Below are positions 20,439-32,663 of a stretch of 64,000 nucleotides of DNA, piece after piece. Made by a program: the position numbers and the translations under genes. The first letter of the stretch is position 1; each line of letters begins with the position of its first letter. The notes under the pieces were generated by a model. That model ran no database searches, was not told where the DNA came from, and was given only the letters and a program-made list of their open reading frames with translations. Origin of the DNA: Pseudocercospora fijiensis CIRAD86 (taxonomy: Eukaryota > Ascomycota > Dothideomycetes > Mycosphaerellales > Mycosphaerellaceae); assembly GCF_000340215.1 (NCBI RefSeq), contig NW_006921543.1:1178001-1242000 (forward strand). The letters run 5' to 3'.

Positions 20439-23034
20439 ATGGCTTCCATGCTGAGCCCAGTCCAAGAATGGCTGGCTGATCCCAAGCATCAACTCTCACT
20501 GGCGTCGATCTGCGGACTGGTTTTCGTGGCATTATGGTTCTTGCTAGCATTCGCCGAAGTCACCGTATTGAGTAAAGCAATTACAAGCATCGAATACCTA
20601 CTTCGCTTCGCCTACACGTGTTTCCTAAAGCCACATACTGGCGACGCCAGTGGAAACCAGCAAGATGCTCTCGAGAGCTTTTACAAGTCCCAGGCCTCTA
20701 TCTACGATGTCACCCGATCCAAGCTACTCCAGGGAAGAGAAGACATGCTCGCTCTTGTGGCAGCTCAGGTCAAGCACAGACGAGACACAGGCCAGATTTC
20801 AAAGAAGCCTATCTGGGTGGATATCGGAGGAGGAACAGGCTGGAACATTGAGCATATGGGTCAGCACGTGGATGTGCCAAATTCCTTCCACGCTGTATAT
20901 CTAGTCGATCTCAGCACATCTTTGTGCGAGATCGCGCGACAGAGATTTCAGAGATTGGGCTGGAAGAATGTTCACGTCATTTGCGAGGACGCTAGAGTCT
21001 TTCGCTTGGCAGATTACGAGGCCGGTATCGAGGACGAGAAACGAGACTTCAGCATTGGTCGATCCGCCTACGACACTGATGCACGTGACAGCGTTGGAGC
21101 GGACGTTTTGACCATGTCATACAGTCTGAGCATGATTCCCGAGTTCCATCCGGCCATTGACAGCGTTGCCAATCTCCTGGCCCCGAATGGCATCGTAGGT
21201 GTGATTGACTTCTACGTTCAGAATAAAGTGGAATTTGCCGGCCGAAACTACACTGGTGGCAGCATTGACAGGCACTGTATGTGGATCTCGCGAGTTTTCT
21301 GGAGAACCTGGTTTGAGCTTGATCGCGTTAATCTGGAATCCGCTCGCCGCGACTATATTGAGTATAAGTTTGGTACGATTCTCAGCACCAACCGCAGATG
21401 CCACCTTCTTGGCTTCCGCATTCCGTACTACATCTTCATTGGATGTACCAGGAGCCACGTCAACCCACTGGAGCAGGTTGCAGCTGTGGACGCCGATGTG
21501 ACTGAAAGCCCGTTCATTACTGCTCTCGATATTCATGCACGTGGCCTCACGAAACGCCGCTCCTCGAGCGCTGATCGAAGAAGCAAGGCCTACGATACCG
21601 CCGTCGTAAATCTCGCGGCCAGCCTTCCACTTCCTGCAGCATACTACCAGAACAACAAGACACGAATCTACTATGACGACACTCTCCCTAAGCACCGCCA
21701 ATTTAACGACGAGTACATCTATGCTTTCACCTGGGAAGACTCCCGCGTTGATTCTCGCTTGCTCAAGATCACCTCTGAGGATGTCATCCTTGCTATCACA
21801 TCCGCAGGCGATAACATCCTCGCATACGCCACAGAACGACCCAAGCGAATCCACGCAGTCGATCTGAATCCGACTCAGAATCACCTTCTCGAGCTCAAGG
21901 TTGCAGGGTATCGTGGTCTCGATTACGCCGATTTCTGGAAACTGTTCGGAGAAGGCAAGCACGAGAACTTTCACCGACTCCTCCTCGAACGCCTCTCCCC
22001 CCACCTCTCCTCACAAGCATTCGACTACTGGCTCCACGCCGGTCCCTCCACGTTCAACCCCAAGGGCAAAGGACTCTACTTCACCGGCGGCAGTCGCCAC
22101 GCTCTCCAACTTGTCAGCTGGCTCGGCTCCCTTCTCGGTATCAGAAACGATATGCGAAAACTTTGCGAAGTCGAGACACTGGCCGAACAGCGTGAGATCT
22201 GGAACAAACGTGTCCGACGAGTCCTGCTCTCTCAACTCCTGGCGTATTTTGTCGTAGGATCTGAGCGTTTCCTCTGGAAAGCTCTCGGTGTTCCAGGCGA
22301 GCAGAGAGCCATGATTGAAGAGGATTTCAAGCGAGAGCTGGCATCTAAGGGTGACTCAAGAAAATCTGATCAGGAGAAAGTCGAGCACAAGAGCGGTTCT
22401 CAAGGCGAGGGACCTCTGAAAAGTGGTCAAGCGATCTGGAACTATGGTGTCCAAACCCTAGATCCCGTCGCCAGGGAGACATTATTAAGTGAGGACAATC
22501 ACTACTACCTGCTCTGCTTATTAGGTAAGTCAGCCACCACCAAAAAGTCATCAAGCAAGCGTAATGCTCACTCTTCTCCCAGGCCACTACACAAAACGCA
22601 GCCACCCAACCTACCTAACCCCAAAATCCCACCTCAAACTCTCCTCCACCCCCTCCTCCCCCCTCTCCGACATCCGCATCCACACCGACGAACTCGCCGA
22701 AGTTTTCGCCCGCATGCAACCCGACTCCCTCACCATCGCCGTCCTCATGGACAGCATGGACTGGTTCACCCCAGGCGGTCCCGAGGCACCCGCACAATGC
22801 AAAGCTGTCAATCGGGCACTGAAACTCGGTGGAAGGGTTTTGATCAGGAGTTCTGGGTTGCTGCCTTGGTATATTGCTGTTTTTGAGGAGTGTGGGTTTT
22901 CGGCGAAGAGGGTTGCGGCGAGGATTCCGAGGGGGATGTGTACGGATCGGGTTAATATGTATGCTAGTACTTGGATTTGTACGAAGGTGGAGGGTTTGAA
23001 GGTGGAGGACCAGGTGGAATGGGTAGGTAGATGA
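20439..23034 (+). CDS. bta1: BTA1, betaine lipid (DGTS) synthase
   Basis: Two-domain enzyme that builds diacylglyceryl-N,N,N-trimethylhomoserine, a phosphorus-free substitute for phosphatidylcholine that many fungi make under phosphate limitation. Exons 20439-22524 and 22583-23034 (58-bp intron, GTAAGT...TCCCAG) give 845 residues. One hydrophobic segment lies at about 20-40. The N-terminal half is a SAM-dependent BtaB-like methyltransferase with motif I VDIGGGTGWNIE at 127-138 and VYLVDLSTSLCEIA following. The C-terminal half is the BtaA-like 3-amino-3-carboxypropyl transferase (DUF3419): FNDEYIYAFTWEDSRVD, ITSAGDNILAY, HAVDLNPTQNHLLELK, and the end LMDSMDWF with RVLIRSS. The start is chosen at ATG 20439 (CAATCATGGCT) directly before the first conserved block; the open frame runs 75 codons further upstream without similarity. 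Confidence 0.93.
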
Positions 23035-23460
23035 ATGGGTGGCTTTTGTTTTGGAAAGTTCCACGTTGATGATACCATATTTTGTCGGTGAGGTTTTTTT
23101 TTCGCTGAGGGTTAGAATTGGATATAGGAAAGAAAGAGGGAGTGGAAGTAAGGTGTATATCTCCTCATGTTCTCTTTTGGCGCTTCAATCTCTACGACAG
23201 TGTCCCGTCTCCAAGCTACAGCGTTCGACTTCGAGACCTTGGGTGAATATATTCTCGGTAGCGGCCGGTTGGTGAATGGTAGGTCGGTTTATCCGCACCG
23301 ATCAGTATAGTCTGGAAGTGAGTAACCACAGTCACCGTCGCCAAATCGGGTAAATACTGCGCAGCTAATGCAGTCCCTGTCCGGATACCCTGCAAGGCTC
23401 AAATGCCCTTGTCTCGCGCCCAGATACGGCTATTCATACCCTCCTACTTTTGCTAGTGTC
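23035..23460. other. 3' flank of BTA1, end of first gene island
   Basis: Normal-composition DNA containing the probable 3' UTR. A small ORF at 23039-23275 is unrecognised. CA/TG dinucleotides fall sharply from about 23480 onward. Confidence 0.5.
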
Positions 23461-24226
23461 CTTCTTCTCTAGAATGTGATCTTCTATATAGGAGTATCGT
23501 AAGCATTATATGCTTTCGGTCTATAACGAATTATTAGACTATAACTCGCTTTAGTTCGAGCGTACTAGAGTCTACGGAATATTATTATAAGGCCTATTTA
23601 AACTATAGCTTTTAGATAGAGAGTTTATTAGTTTTTATACATATCGTTCTATATCTAGGATAGGCACTATTATTAGTGTACTAGGTACCCGGTAAGGCTA
23701 GAACTTCTCTAACGCGGCTATTAGTATAGGAGTTTACTAGTAGTTAGCGTTAGTAAGAGATAGTTTAGGGCCGTAAATGCCTTACCTATAGTATATAGGT
23801 CCTAGCGGCTCCTTATTTTTCTATAAGTAGTAGCTATAATCTATAATAGGTAGCGAGCGGTATATAACTCTACTAAAGCTACGGATATATAGTAGTAGGG
23901 CTATAGGAAGTATAGAAGGAGTTAGTAGTTAGCTTAATACGACCCTTCTAGGAGCTTAGAGAAAGAGAAGGAAGTATTGTACCTATAGTATAACAATATA
24001 TCTAAGGTTTTAAACGATATATTAAAAGCCAATAATAGTATTACTTAGAAGAGGTAGTAAGGTAATAGATATTCAAATATTTTACTAATTTACTTGAAAC
24101 TTTTTAATAGAAAATTTTATTATAGTAAATAATTACTATAACGCTAGATTATAGTAAGATTATAGCGTTCTAATAAAAATAGACTTTAATTCTAGGTAGA
24201 TTTTAAATACATTCTTAAAAGATACT
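23461..24226. other. RIP-like degraded DNA outside the LTR element
   Basis: TA-rich sequence lacking ORFs, with a very AT-rich end (24060-24220). No LTR or domain was recognised. The last five bases, ATACT at 24222-24226, are the left target-site duplication of the element that follows. Confidence 0.55.
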
Positions 24227-24423
24227 TATAAGAAGGGTTATATTAGTAGGTAGATAGGGTAGTAGTGAATTAGTATAGTATTCGATAGAGATCTAAAAGG
24301 AGAGGGAGGAAGGCAGGCTAGTTAGCCTAACGCTAAGCGCCAAGCCCTACCTAAGGCACCGAGACCCTAGCTTTACTCGGCCTAGTTATATACTAATTAC
24401 GTGTAACCTCTTTAGTCCTAATA
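24227..24423 (-). repeat. 3' LTR of chromovirus copy 1
   Basis: 197 bp; same sequence as the other LTRs of the family with mostly transition differences. Flanked on the left by ATACT. Confidence 0.9.
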
Positions 24424-27400
24424 TACGCTTCCCTTCTAAAGGCCGCGCCCTCGTAGCCTATCTATATTACAACCTAATCTCCGTTGCCGCTAACTTAGCA
24501 GACTAACTAAGCCGTTTAGCCGCGCTAAATTGAACGCTTAACTACCTAATTATATAACTATATTAAACCTTACCTCCGACAATGTCTAACTTCTAACTGC
24601 GCTATTACTGCTACCGTAGTAACAATAAGGGGTTATATAGCTATATAAATTAAAGGCTAGTAACTAATTATAATACGAGCGCACCTTCCCTACTATAATA
24701 GGTAGGTATACGGGGTATTATAGCACTGCCCCCGTTCTAAGTAAGGTTGTCCGAGTTCTTTGCGTCTACTCTTAAAAGACCTAGTAATGTCCGCTTTCGA
24801 GGGTTTGTCTGCTTCCGAGGGTTATTGTTCTTATTATTATAAGGACTATTATTTACTATCGTAGTTTTACTAGCCCTAATTAGTTAGGTTTAGTAGCCTT
24901 CAATTGTTAATCTTATCTTATCTTTTTAGAAAAAAACACAGCTCGTCTAGTTTCTATAGGTAAAGGCTATTATAAGTGTAGTAGTTAAGGTTCGCCTCGC
25001 TTAAAGGGTTAGAAAGATTAAGGAGTAACCTATTGTCCGCAAGATCGACCCTAGCTAGCTTAGCTCTATAGTTTTTGCCTTTAGTTAGTCTATTAGTCGC
25101 TTAATCTTTTAGGCGGCTTAAAGTTTTAACTCGGCCTTAAAGTTTTAATCAAACCTTTAATAGGTTTAATCTTTTAACTTAGTTAGTATAGTGCTTTAGG
25201 CTCGTAGTATAGGTAAGGTTGCGTCTACGGCGTAGCGACAATAGTAAGTAATATTAATAATAGCGGCGCTAGTCGTCTTAGCGCTAACTTTACCTCGCTT
25301 CTAATCTTCTTCTTTAACTAATAATATACTACGCAACACCGTTACTAATATAGCCGCGCCGGCCGCGCTGTCCTCGCCGATTGCCTAGGCCTCGAGGCCT
25401 CGATAGAATAAAGAAATAAAAGGGGGACCTATAGGGCTCGGTAGTAGAGAGGTAGATGTCTTTTAGAAGAGTAGGTAGTTAATTAACGCGTTATAGCTCG
25501 CTTATTAATACTCGGTGCGCGTTTACTATAGTAGTATAGTCTCGTTGTTCTTTACTAACAATTGCTTGTCTCTAATTAGTTAGTTTAATAGCACCCTAAG
25601 GGTAGCATTATTCCTAGGCCTTAGTAATATTACGAGCTTTTAGCCTTTTTCTTGTTCTTTACGCTAGTCTAATACTCGTCTAATAACTTAGTTATATCCT
25701 TAAAAGAATCTTTAGCTTCCTACGAGTCCTATTCTAGTAAATAGCCCTACTATCTTAATAGGTACTCCTTCTTACCCTTCCTAGTCCGATGCTTTAGTAT
25801 GCGCTCTATAGACTATAGCTCTTTACTATCGGCTAAGACTTCTTCTAACTTAGTAGGCGCTTTATCGCCTTCGCGCTAATAGTATAGTTTAAGGAGGGAT
25901 ATATAGAAGGTATTATAGATAGTGTAATAAGGTAGAAGCTATAACTAATAGGCCTATACGGAAGAGCCCTTAACTTCTCGAATGCGGAATAGGCTAATAT
26001 ATCTCGGTGCGAGCTTAGGCCTTGTTTTGCTATTAGGTAATAGGTGTTTGCGGATACGGAGGTTCTTAGTGCTTAGCATAACTATATCGCCTTACTTAAA
26101 GGTTATTAGCGCATAGTGTTTGTTATAGTAGGCCTTCTAATAGGCCTAGGCCTTTACTAGTTTGTTAGCTAACTTAGCGTAAATCTCCCGTATCTTTTAA
26201 ACCCTCTTAATAGCCGCTAGTGTCTTAGGTGTTAGTACTTAACGCGCTTCCCTTTCCTTACGCTCGGCCTCGAGCGAGGTAAATAGATCTTATAGCAAGG
26301 CAGCGTTCTAGCCTATTATAGCTATATATAGTAAAACCTTAGTAGATAAGTATACACTATTGTTATATACGAATTCTGCTAGTTATAGGAGGTTAACCTA
26401 TCTATTAGGGTCCTCGTTAATATAGCTACGCAGGTACTGCTATAGCGTAGCATTTTGCCTCTCTATTTGACCGTTAGTCTATAGATAGAAGGCTATTAAT
26501 AGCCGATGCTTTAGTCTTAGCTATAGGCATAATTCGCTCTAATAGTGCGATATAAATATCGAGCCCCTATCGGAGACTATCCCCTTAGGGGTCCCCTAAT
26601 AGCTATAGAAGATATTGTTCTATAGGGCTTTAGCTATATTAATAGTAGTCTAATCCTTTCGAGCAGGGATATAACGAGCGCTCTTAGTAAACCGGTCTAC
26701 GACAACTAGGATAGCATTATACACATCCTTGCTATCCCTACGCTTAGTAGGCGGAAGGCCTGTAATAAAGTCTATCGTAAGCTTAGTAAATGGCTTCCTA
26801 GGAATAGGAGGTAAAGACAACTCGCTAAATAGTGAGTGCTTTAGTGCTTTAGCTCGCTAGTGTACTACGTAGGTCTATACGTATTCTTTTATATACCGCT
26901 TACTATTTAGCTAGTAGTATATACGCGATAGCAGCTCGTGCGACCTCTCTATACTATAGTAACTAGCGAGTTCACTATTATAGTGCCTCTTTAAAAGCTC
27001 TTGTCTAATCGATTGTTTAGCGGGGACATAATATCTGCCCTTAAACTTTAAGTAACCTTTGTCGTCGATCGACTAACTATTACTCTTACTAGATTAAGTC
27101 TTTCGCCTACTTATAAGCTTATTAATACGTTCGACAGCAAAGGCGTCCCTCTACTAAGCCTATAACAGCTTATCTATAAACGATTAACTATCCCTATTCG
27201 TAAGGTTATTTAATAGTACCCTCGCTATCGAACGAGGTACGTATTATATATATCTAATAGTACTAGTAGCCGGAACTACTATAACCTCTTCTATAGTGCT
27301 ATCGCTATAGATAGCAATATCTTTAATCGAGTTATTATAGCTCGAGCGATCTACGTCCTTTCTTTTAACGTATACTAGAAGAACGATAACTCCGCTATAG

Positions 27401-30341
27401 TATTTGTTACCGCCGCGGGGTCCGGAAGTCCGCTTATCCTACGCTTGCTTATTAACAATACGGGCTATAGCAATCTTATACTATAGGGTTAGAAACAATA
27501 AATTAATATACTAGGTCTCGCTATTGTAATTAGGTCGCCTCGATAGGCTATTAGTAGGGTTGCTTACGCCTAGCCGATATAATATATTAAAATCGAACCC
27601 GGCGAGGTAGACGGCCTATCTAGCCTATCGACCTATAACCCTTATAACCTTAGTAATACTACGTAGGTTGTTATAGTCCGTATAGACCTAAATCGTATAC
27701 TAAGCACTATCGAGATAGTAGCGCTAATACTTAAAGGCTTCTACGATTGCTAAGAGCTCTTACTCGTAGGTCTTATATCGACGTTCTATATCGATTATCT
27801 TTCGTAAAAAGAAGGCAATCGGGTGCTAGTAATAGTTATTATCTGATTGCTGTAATATAATAGCCGATACAGCGAACTATAAAGCGTTAGTCTTAATTCG
27901 GATCTGCTTACTTAGCATAAAATAGTGCAATAAGGGGACTTTAGTAAAGCGTTGCTTTAGACCGTTAAAAGCGGCTTGTGTTTTATTAGTCTATTTAAAC
28001 TCTCTAGATAGATTAGCCTTAGTTTTAGTAAGCTCAGTTAATAGTATTATATGCCTCGAATAGCCCTTAATAAACTAGCGGTAGAAGTTAGCAAAACCGA
28101 GGAATAATTAAAGCTCTTTAATAGACGTAGGAATAGGCTATTTAGTAATTGTTTTAATCCGTTTAGGATTAGCCTTAACACCCTTAGTTAATACGAGGAA
28201 GCTAAGGAAGGCTACCTCCTTAGTAGTAAAGGTGCATTTAGAAGGTTTGCAATATAGGCTATAAGCTCGCAGGCGGTCGAGGACCTTACGTACTATAGCC
28301 TAGTACTCTACAATATTAGGTAAATAGGTATAAACTAGGATATTATCTAGGTAAACTATATAGAGGTAGTCTAATAGGCCTAAAAGGGCCCGATTAATAT
28401 AGGACTAAAATATAGTAGGGGCATTAGCTAGGCTAAATAGCATTACTAAATACTCGAAATAGCTATAGCGAGTATAGAAGGCTATCTTCTATTTATCGCC
28501 CTTACGGATGCAGATACGATAGTATGTATCCTTAATGTCTAATATAGTATAGAAACAGGCGCTAGAAAGGCGATCGAGAGTCCTATTAATAAGCGGAAGT
28601 AGATAGCGGTCTTTAATAGTAACAGCGTTAAGCCTACGATAGTCGATATAGAGGCATAGGCTACTATCCTTCTTTAGTACGAACAGGATAGGTGCACTAG
28701 TAGGGCTGTTACTATACCAAATTCGACTATTAGCTAGATTCTTATCTAGGTACTTACGCAGTATAGCAAGCTCCCGTTTACTAAGGTTGTAAAGAGGCCT
28801 AAAAGGAACCTCCTTACTCTATATAATATCGATCTTATAGTCTGTCTCTTTAAATATAGGCAATGTCGATGCTAGGTAGTGCTTAAATATATCGATATAG
28901 GTCTCTCGAATAGGCTATAGTATACGAGTAAGCTAATTAGGGTCTATACTATTAGGGGGCATAGGTTTATCGTTATTACTACCGAGTAGGTCGGTAGTCG
29001 GATTAGCTAAGGCAGAGGCTAGTATTAGGGTACTAATAAACAGAACCTTAATATTGTTAGGGCACTCGCTAATATTAATATATTTAATATCCTCTCTCCT
29101 AGCGATCCTAAATCGCTACTATTAACTGCCTAAGTCTATAACTATAGTATAGTGCTTAAGAACAGGGTTGCTAATAACAATATCGGATAGGAGGTTGTCT
29201 ATATCTACTATACAGGTAGTAAAGTCTAATAAACGCTTATTGCCGAGGTCGTCCTTTAGAACTATAGGAATATAGTAGGCTCTATAGGTTAAGTGCCGAG
29301 CGTTATTAAACTAAGTAAGGGTTAGCATATCGGTTCTAGGCAATTGTCGGAGGTCTAATTACTTAGCTAGGCGGTAATTAATAAGGGCGCTAACCGAATT
29401 TCCTAGATCTAGTATAACCTTAGTTTAATAGGTAGTTCTATACGTATCCTATATAAGACAGGTGCGTGTAGTAGCTAGCACAATGTCGATAGTTTTACGC
29501 CGTATAAGGCTAATAGTTAGTACGGCGCTTACTCTTTTTTCGAAGGTTAGCTTATAGGGGTAGCGTTAGCTACTAAAAGGTGTTTCCTATATTTAGCGGA
29601 AGCGCGGTTAATCCGGGTCTAATCCCTTGGTTTATCGTATTAGCCTAATAGATAGCTAGTGCTATTATAGTTAAAGCACTTTAATCCGGTTAGGGGGTTA
29701 CTATAGCTATTACTACTATTGTTAGTCGAGCGGTTAGTATTATAGGGATACGAGCCCCTTCTACGGCCCCTATTACGGCCTCCTCTATATAGCCGTCGGC
29801 TACGACCTCTTCTACGGTTATTGTTACTATTACTATTGTTAGTACTATTGTTTTAGTAGGAACCTTAGTTTCCTCCGCGGCTACGGTTGCTACGGTTAGT
29901 ACTAGCTAGTCGGATCCTCGATTCTAGTCGTTATTAGAGCTAAATAGCCCGTTCGGCTGTTTCTACTTCGACTATGAATTAAATGCGTGTTAGATTAGCT
30001 TATTCGAACACACGGCGACGGTCTAATTCGAGAATAAGCTCCTATCTAAGTTTTAGGCGTATCTCGGAGATCTATATAGAATTAGTCTTAGGCGGAAGGT
30101 CGTCTTTAAGGGTTTTTAAATAGGCCTCGAATAAGCGGGCCGATTAATTAGTCTTTTGCTTAGCTCGAAGGTACTAGTCCTAAGTATATTGTTGCCTTAG
30201 TATAGGGTTTCTAAGGGTGTCTAGTATAATAGTTTTATAGGTTTGCTACTAGATAGCGGTCTAGTTATTAAGGGAGTTAAAATAGTTATCCTAGGTACGT
30301 TTTAGGTCGCTATTAGTATACTATATAGCGTAGACAACTAA
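24424..30341 (-). pseudogene. Degenerate pol and 3' part of gag of copy 1
   Basis: Minus-strand reading gives, from right to left: gag C-terminus, a zinc knuckle near 29700-29650 with a lost Cys, a retropepsin-like segment near 29400, reverse transcriptase about 28960-28080 (including YLDN in place of YLDD near 28340), RNase H about 27950-27680, integrase about 27080-26300 and a chromodomain near 25850-25700. In-frame TAG codons stand at conserved Trp and Gln sites, so no product can be made. The remaining 1.2 kb towards the LTR is non-coding. Confidence 0.8.
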
Positions 30342-30342
30342 T

Positions 30343-30356
30343 TCGAGCGGAGCGAC
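30343..30356 (+). repeat. Left asymmetric terminal inverted repeat of Helentron
   Basis: TCGAGCGGAGCGAC, starting one or two bases from the left junction with gag. Its exact inverse is at 39225-39238. Confidence 0.85.
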
Positions 30357-30639
30357 AGACTAAAAACAGGCACCTAGAGCAACCTAAGGAGCTTGCGACG
30401 AAGGTTGTAGAAGGTGTCTATTTAGTCTAGCGTAGAGGTCGAGAACAAATCAGATTGCTACTAATAACGTAGCTAATATTAGTGGTAAGGAGGCAGTAGC
30501 AGTAGTATAGTAGCGTAGGGGGGCTGAATTTCAAAAATGCGCCCGCAAAATTGAGCGCGCGCTGTAATTAGTTAACAATTCAAGTTACTATTACGTGCCC
30601 TCCAACCTTAGGTCCTATAATAAAGGCAACACTACAATG

Positions 30640-30809
30640 CGCTAATAGTACTACAATCCCCTAATAGCACTATACGCTAACAGTACTATGCGATAACAGC
30701 ACTATACGCTAACAGCCCTATACGACAATAGCACTATACGCTAACAGCCCTATGCGACAACCGCCCTACGACAATAGCACTATGCGATAATAGCACTATG
30801 CGACACCCC
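30640..30809. repeat. Imperfect short tandem repeats, CACTATRCGMTAACAG type
   Basis: About ten irregular copies of a 16-17-bp unit (AGCACTATGCGATAAC and variants) in the non-coding left part of the Helentron. The rest of 30357-31720 shows no ORF or recognised motif. Confidence 0.75.
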
Positions 30810-31721
30810 TATACCTACCTCTTCCGTAACTAACGAAGCAACGACCTTCTATAGCAAAACAAACACAATCTATAGCGACCTTTAACGGTAAAAGAGGCAT
30901 AAAGGAAGAGTAAGGATAAGTAATTAAGGACTTAGAGATATAAAGGACTTAGTTAAAAAAAAAAAAAAACGGAGAATACTAAAAGGCAAAAAAACTATAG
31001 ACGGGCAATATCCGGAGTCACTCTTACGGACACGATATAGACCTCGAGCTTTTAACCCTTTAAGATACGTTACGAATTAACTAAGTGAACATGCCTACTA
31101 GACTTCGACCTTATACGCTTCCGAAGAAACGCCGCTATAGAAAACCTGTCCCGGAGAACTAATTTCTTTAGGGTTAGATAATAGGCAGTTACCTCTACTA
31201 GTTTATTAGGCTGCCAGCTGCCTTAGAAAATACTATTAAATAGCCTAAATCCCTTAGGTTCCCTACGTAACTTAATAACTAGGCGTAAAGGATTACTGTA
31301 ACTCCTTACCTAGTTATAGCTAGGCGACGCTTCGTCTTAGTCGATTATTATTAGTTAAAGGTTATAAACTGCAGTGCTATTATATACCCTCATTGCTGCT
31401 ACCTAGCGTAATAGCTTAGTTAGAAGGGGAAGGCAGGTAGGTAAGGTTTCGACACTTTAGTTAAGGGTTTAATTCCGTATCTCGAAGCTATATTATTAAT
31501 ATTAAGTTAGTATCGACAGTGTATACTAAACTGGCACCTAAACTAGCCCCAAATTCGCACCCAAACTCGTACCCTCTAAAGCCGCTAAGTTAAATCGATT
31601 GAGCGCAATTCTAGTAAAACTACGCTAGCAAAAGTGATTAATACGATAACGACGGATGCCTTAGGCACCTCGAAGCAAAGCTACTAGTAGGAGAACAGTA
31701 TCGTAGCATCGAGGAGGGTAC

Positions 31722-32046
31722 TATAGTAGAGGGCAGGTTTAGTCGAGCCTTAGCGAGAGCTTAACCTGTCCGGAACGCAACGTTAGGAGAACAAGGGTAC
31801 TAAAGTAGAGGGCAAGTTAATACCGAGCCTTAGCGAGTACTTAACTTGTCCGGAACGCTAACGTAAGCAGAATAAGGGTACTAAAGTAGAGGGCAAGTTA
31901 ATACCGAGCCTTAGCGAGTACTTAACTTGTCCGGAACGCTAACGTAAGTAGAATAAGGATACTAAAGTAGAGGGCAAGTTAATGCCGAGCCTTAGCGAGT
32001 ACTTAACTTGTCCGGAACGCTAACGTAAGCAAGGTAATACGGGTAC
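31722..32046. repeat. Four tandem copies of a ~81-bp unit with internal inverted repeat
   Basis: Units start at 31722, 31801, 31882 and 31963 (79, 81, 81 and 84 bp). Copies 2-4 are almost identical. Each holds CAAGTTAA, a 20-nt spacer and TTAACTTG, able to form a stem-loop; copy 1 has CAGGTT and AACCTG at the same places. It lies between the Helentron left end and the Rep-helicase relic. Confidence 0.88.
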
Positions 32047-32161
32047 TAAGAGCGATGTATATGTAGGTTAGGTGCAGCAAGTCTAATCTGTTATATATAA
32101 GAAGCCGCATTTACCTTCTAGGCCTAATTCGGCATAGCTTAGCGTTCTATAAATAGAGAGC

Positions 32162-32212
32162 GCCTTCCGCCTTCCGCCTTCCGCCTTCCGCCTTCTACCT
32201 TCTACCTTCTAA
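32162..32212. repeat. Heptamer array (CTTCCGC/CTTCTAC)n
   Basis: About seven 7-bp units, the first four CTTCCGC-like and the rest CTTCTAC-like, upstream of the Rep-helicase relic. Confidence 0.75.
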
Positions 32213-32663
32213 CTTGCCCCTTGCGACTTCTACCTGCCCCTTTTGCTTTCCTTCTATAGCTAACTCTAGCTACCCTCTTAATCTAAACATAGCCGACGTT
32301 TAGCACTTCGGTTAGTAAGCCGCTACTAGCGTACTAGGCGGACAAGGCCCTCCTAGCGGTAACGGTAACCCGCGTAAGACTCTTCCGCCCGATCGTAACG
32401 AAGACGCTATCGACAATCTAGTACTCGACGATAAAGAGGTCGATCCGAGTATTAATAGCAGTCGAGTCTATACAAATCCGCTATATAGTAAGCGTAAGAA
32501 GCGTACCTAATTCTAGAGCCTTCGTACTACTAGCACTAGTACTAGCACTGCGACTAAAGCGACCGCGTACTGCCTTAGATATCGTCTTACGAATATAAAG
32601 AGCAAGAAAAAGAACGTAGCTATATCTAAAAAGCATCCTCGCGATATAGACTAGGACACCGAT

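Noticed and set aside
30640..30809. CRISPR-like array of short repeats
   Set aside because: Units are contiguous, irregular and without unique spacers, in a eukaryotic transposon.
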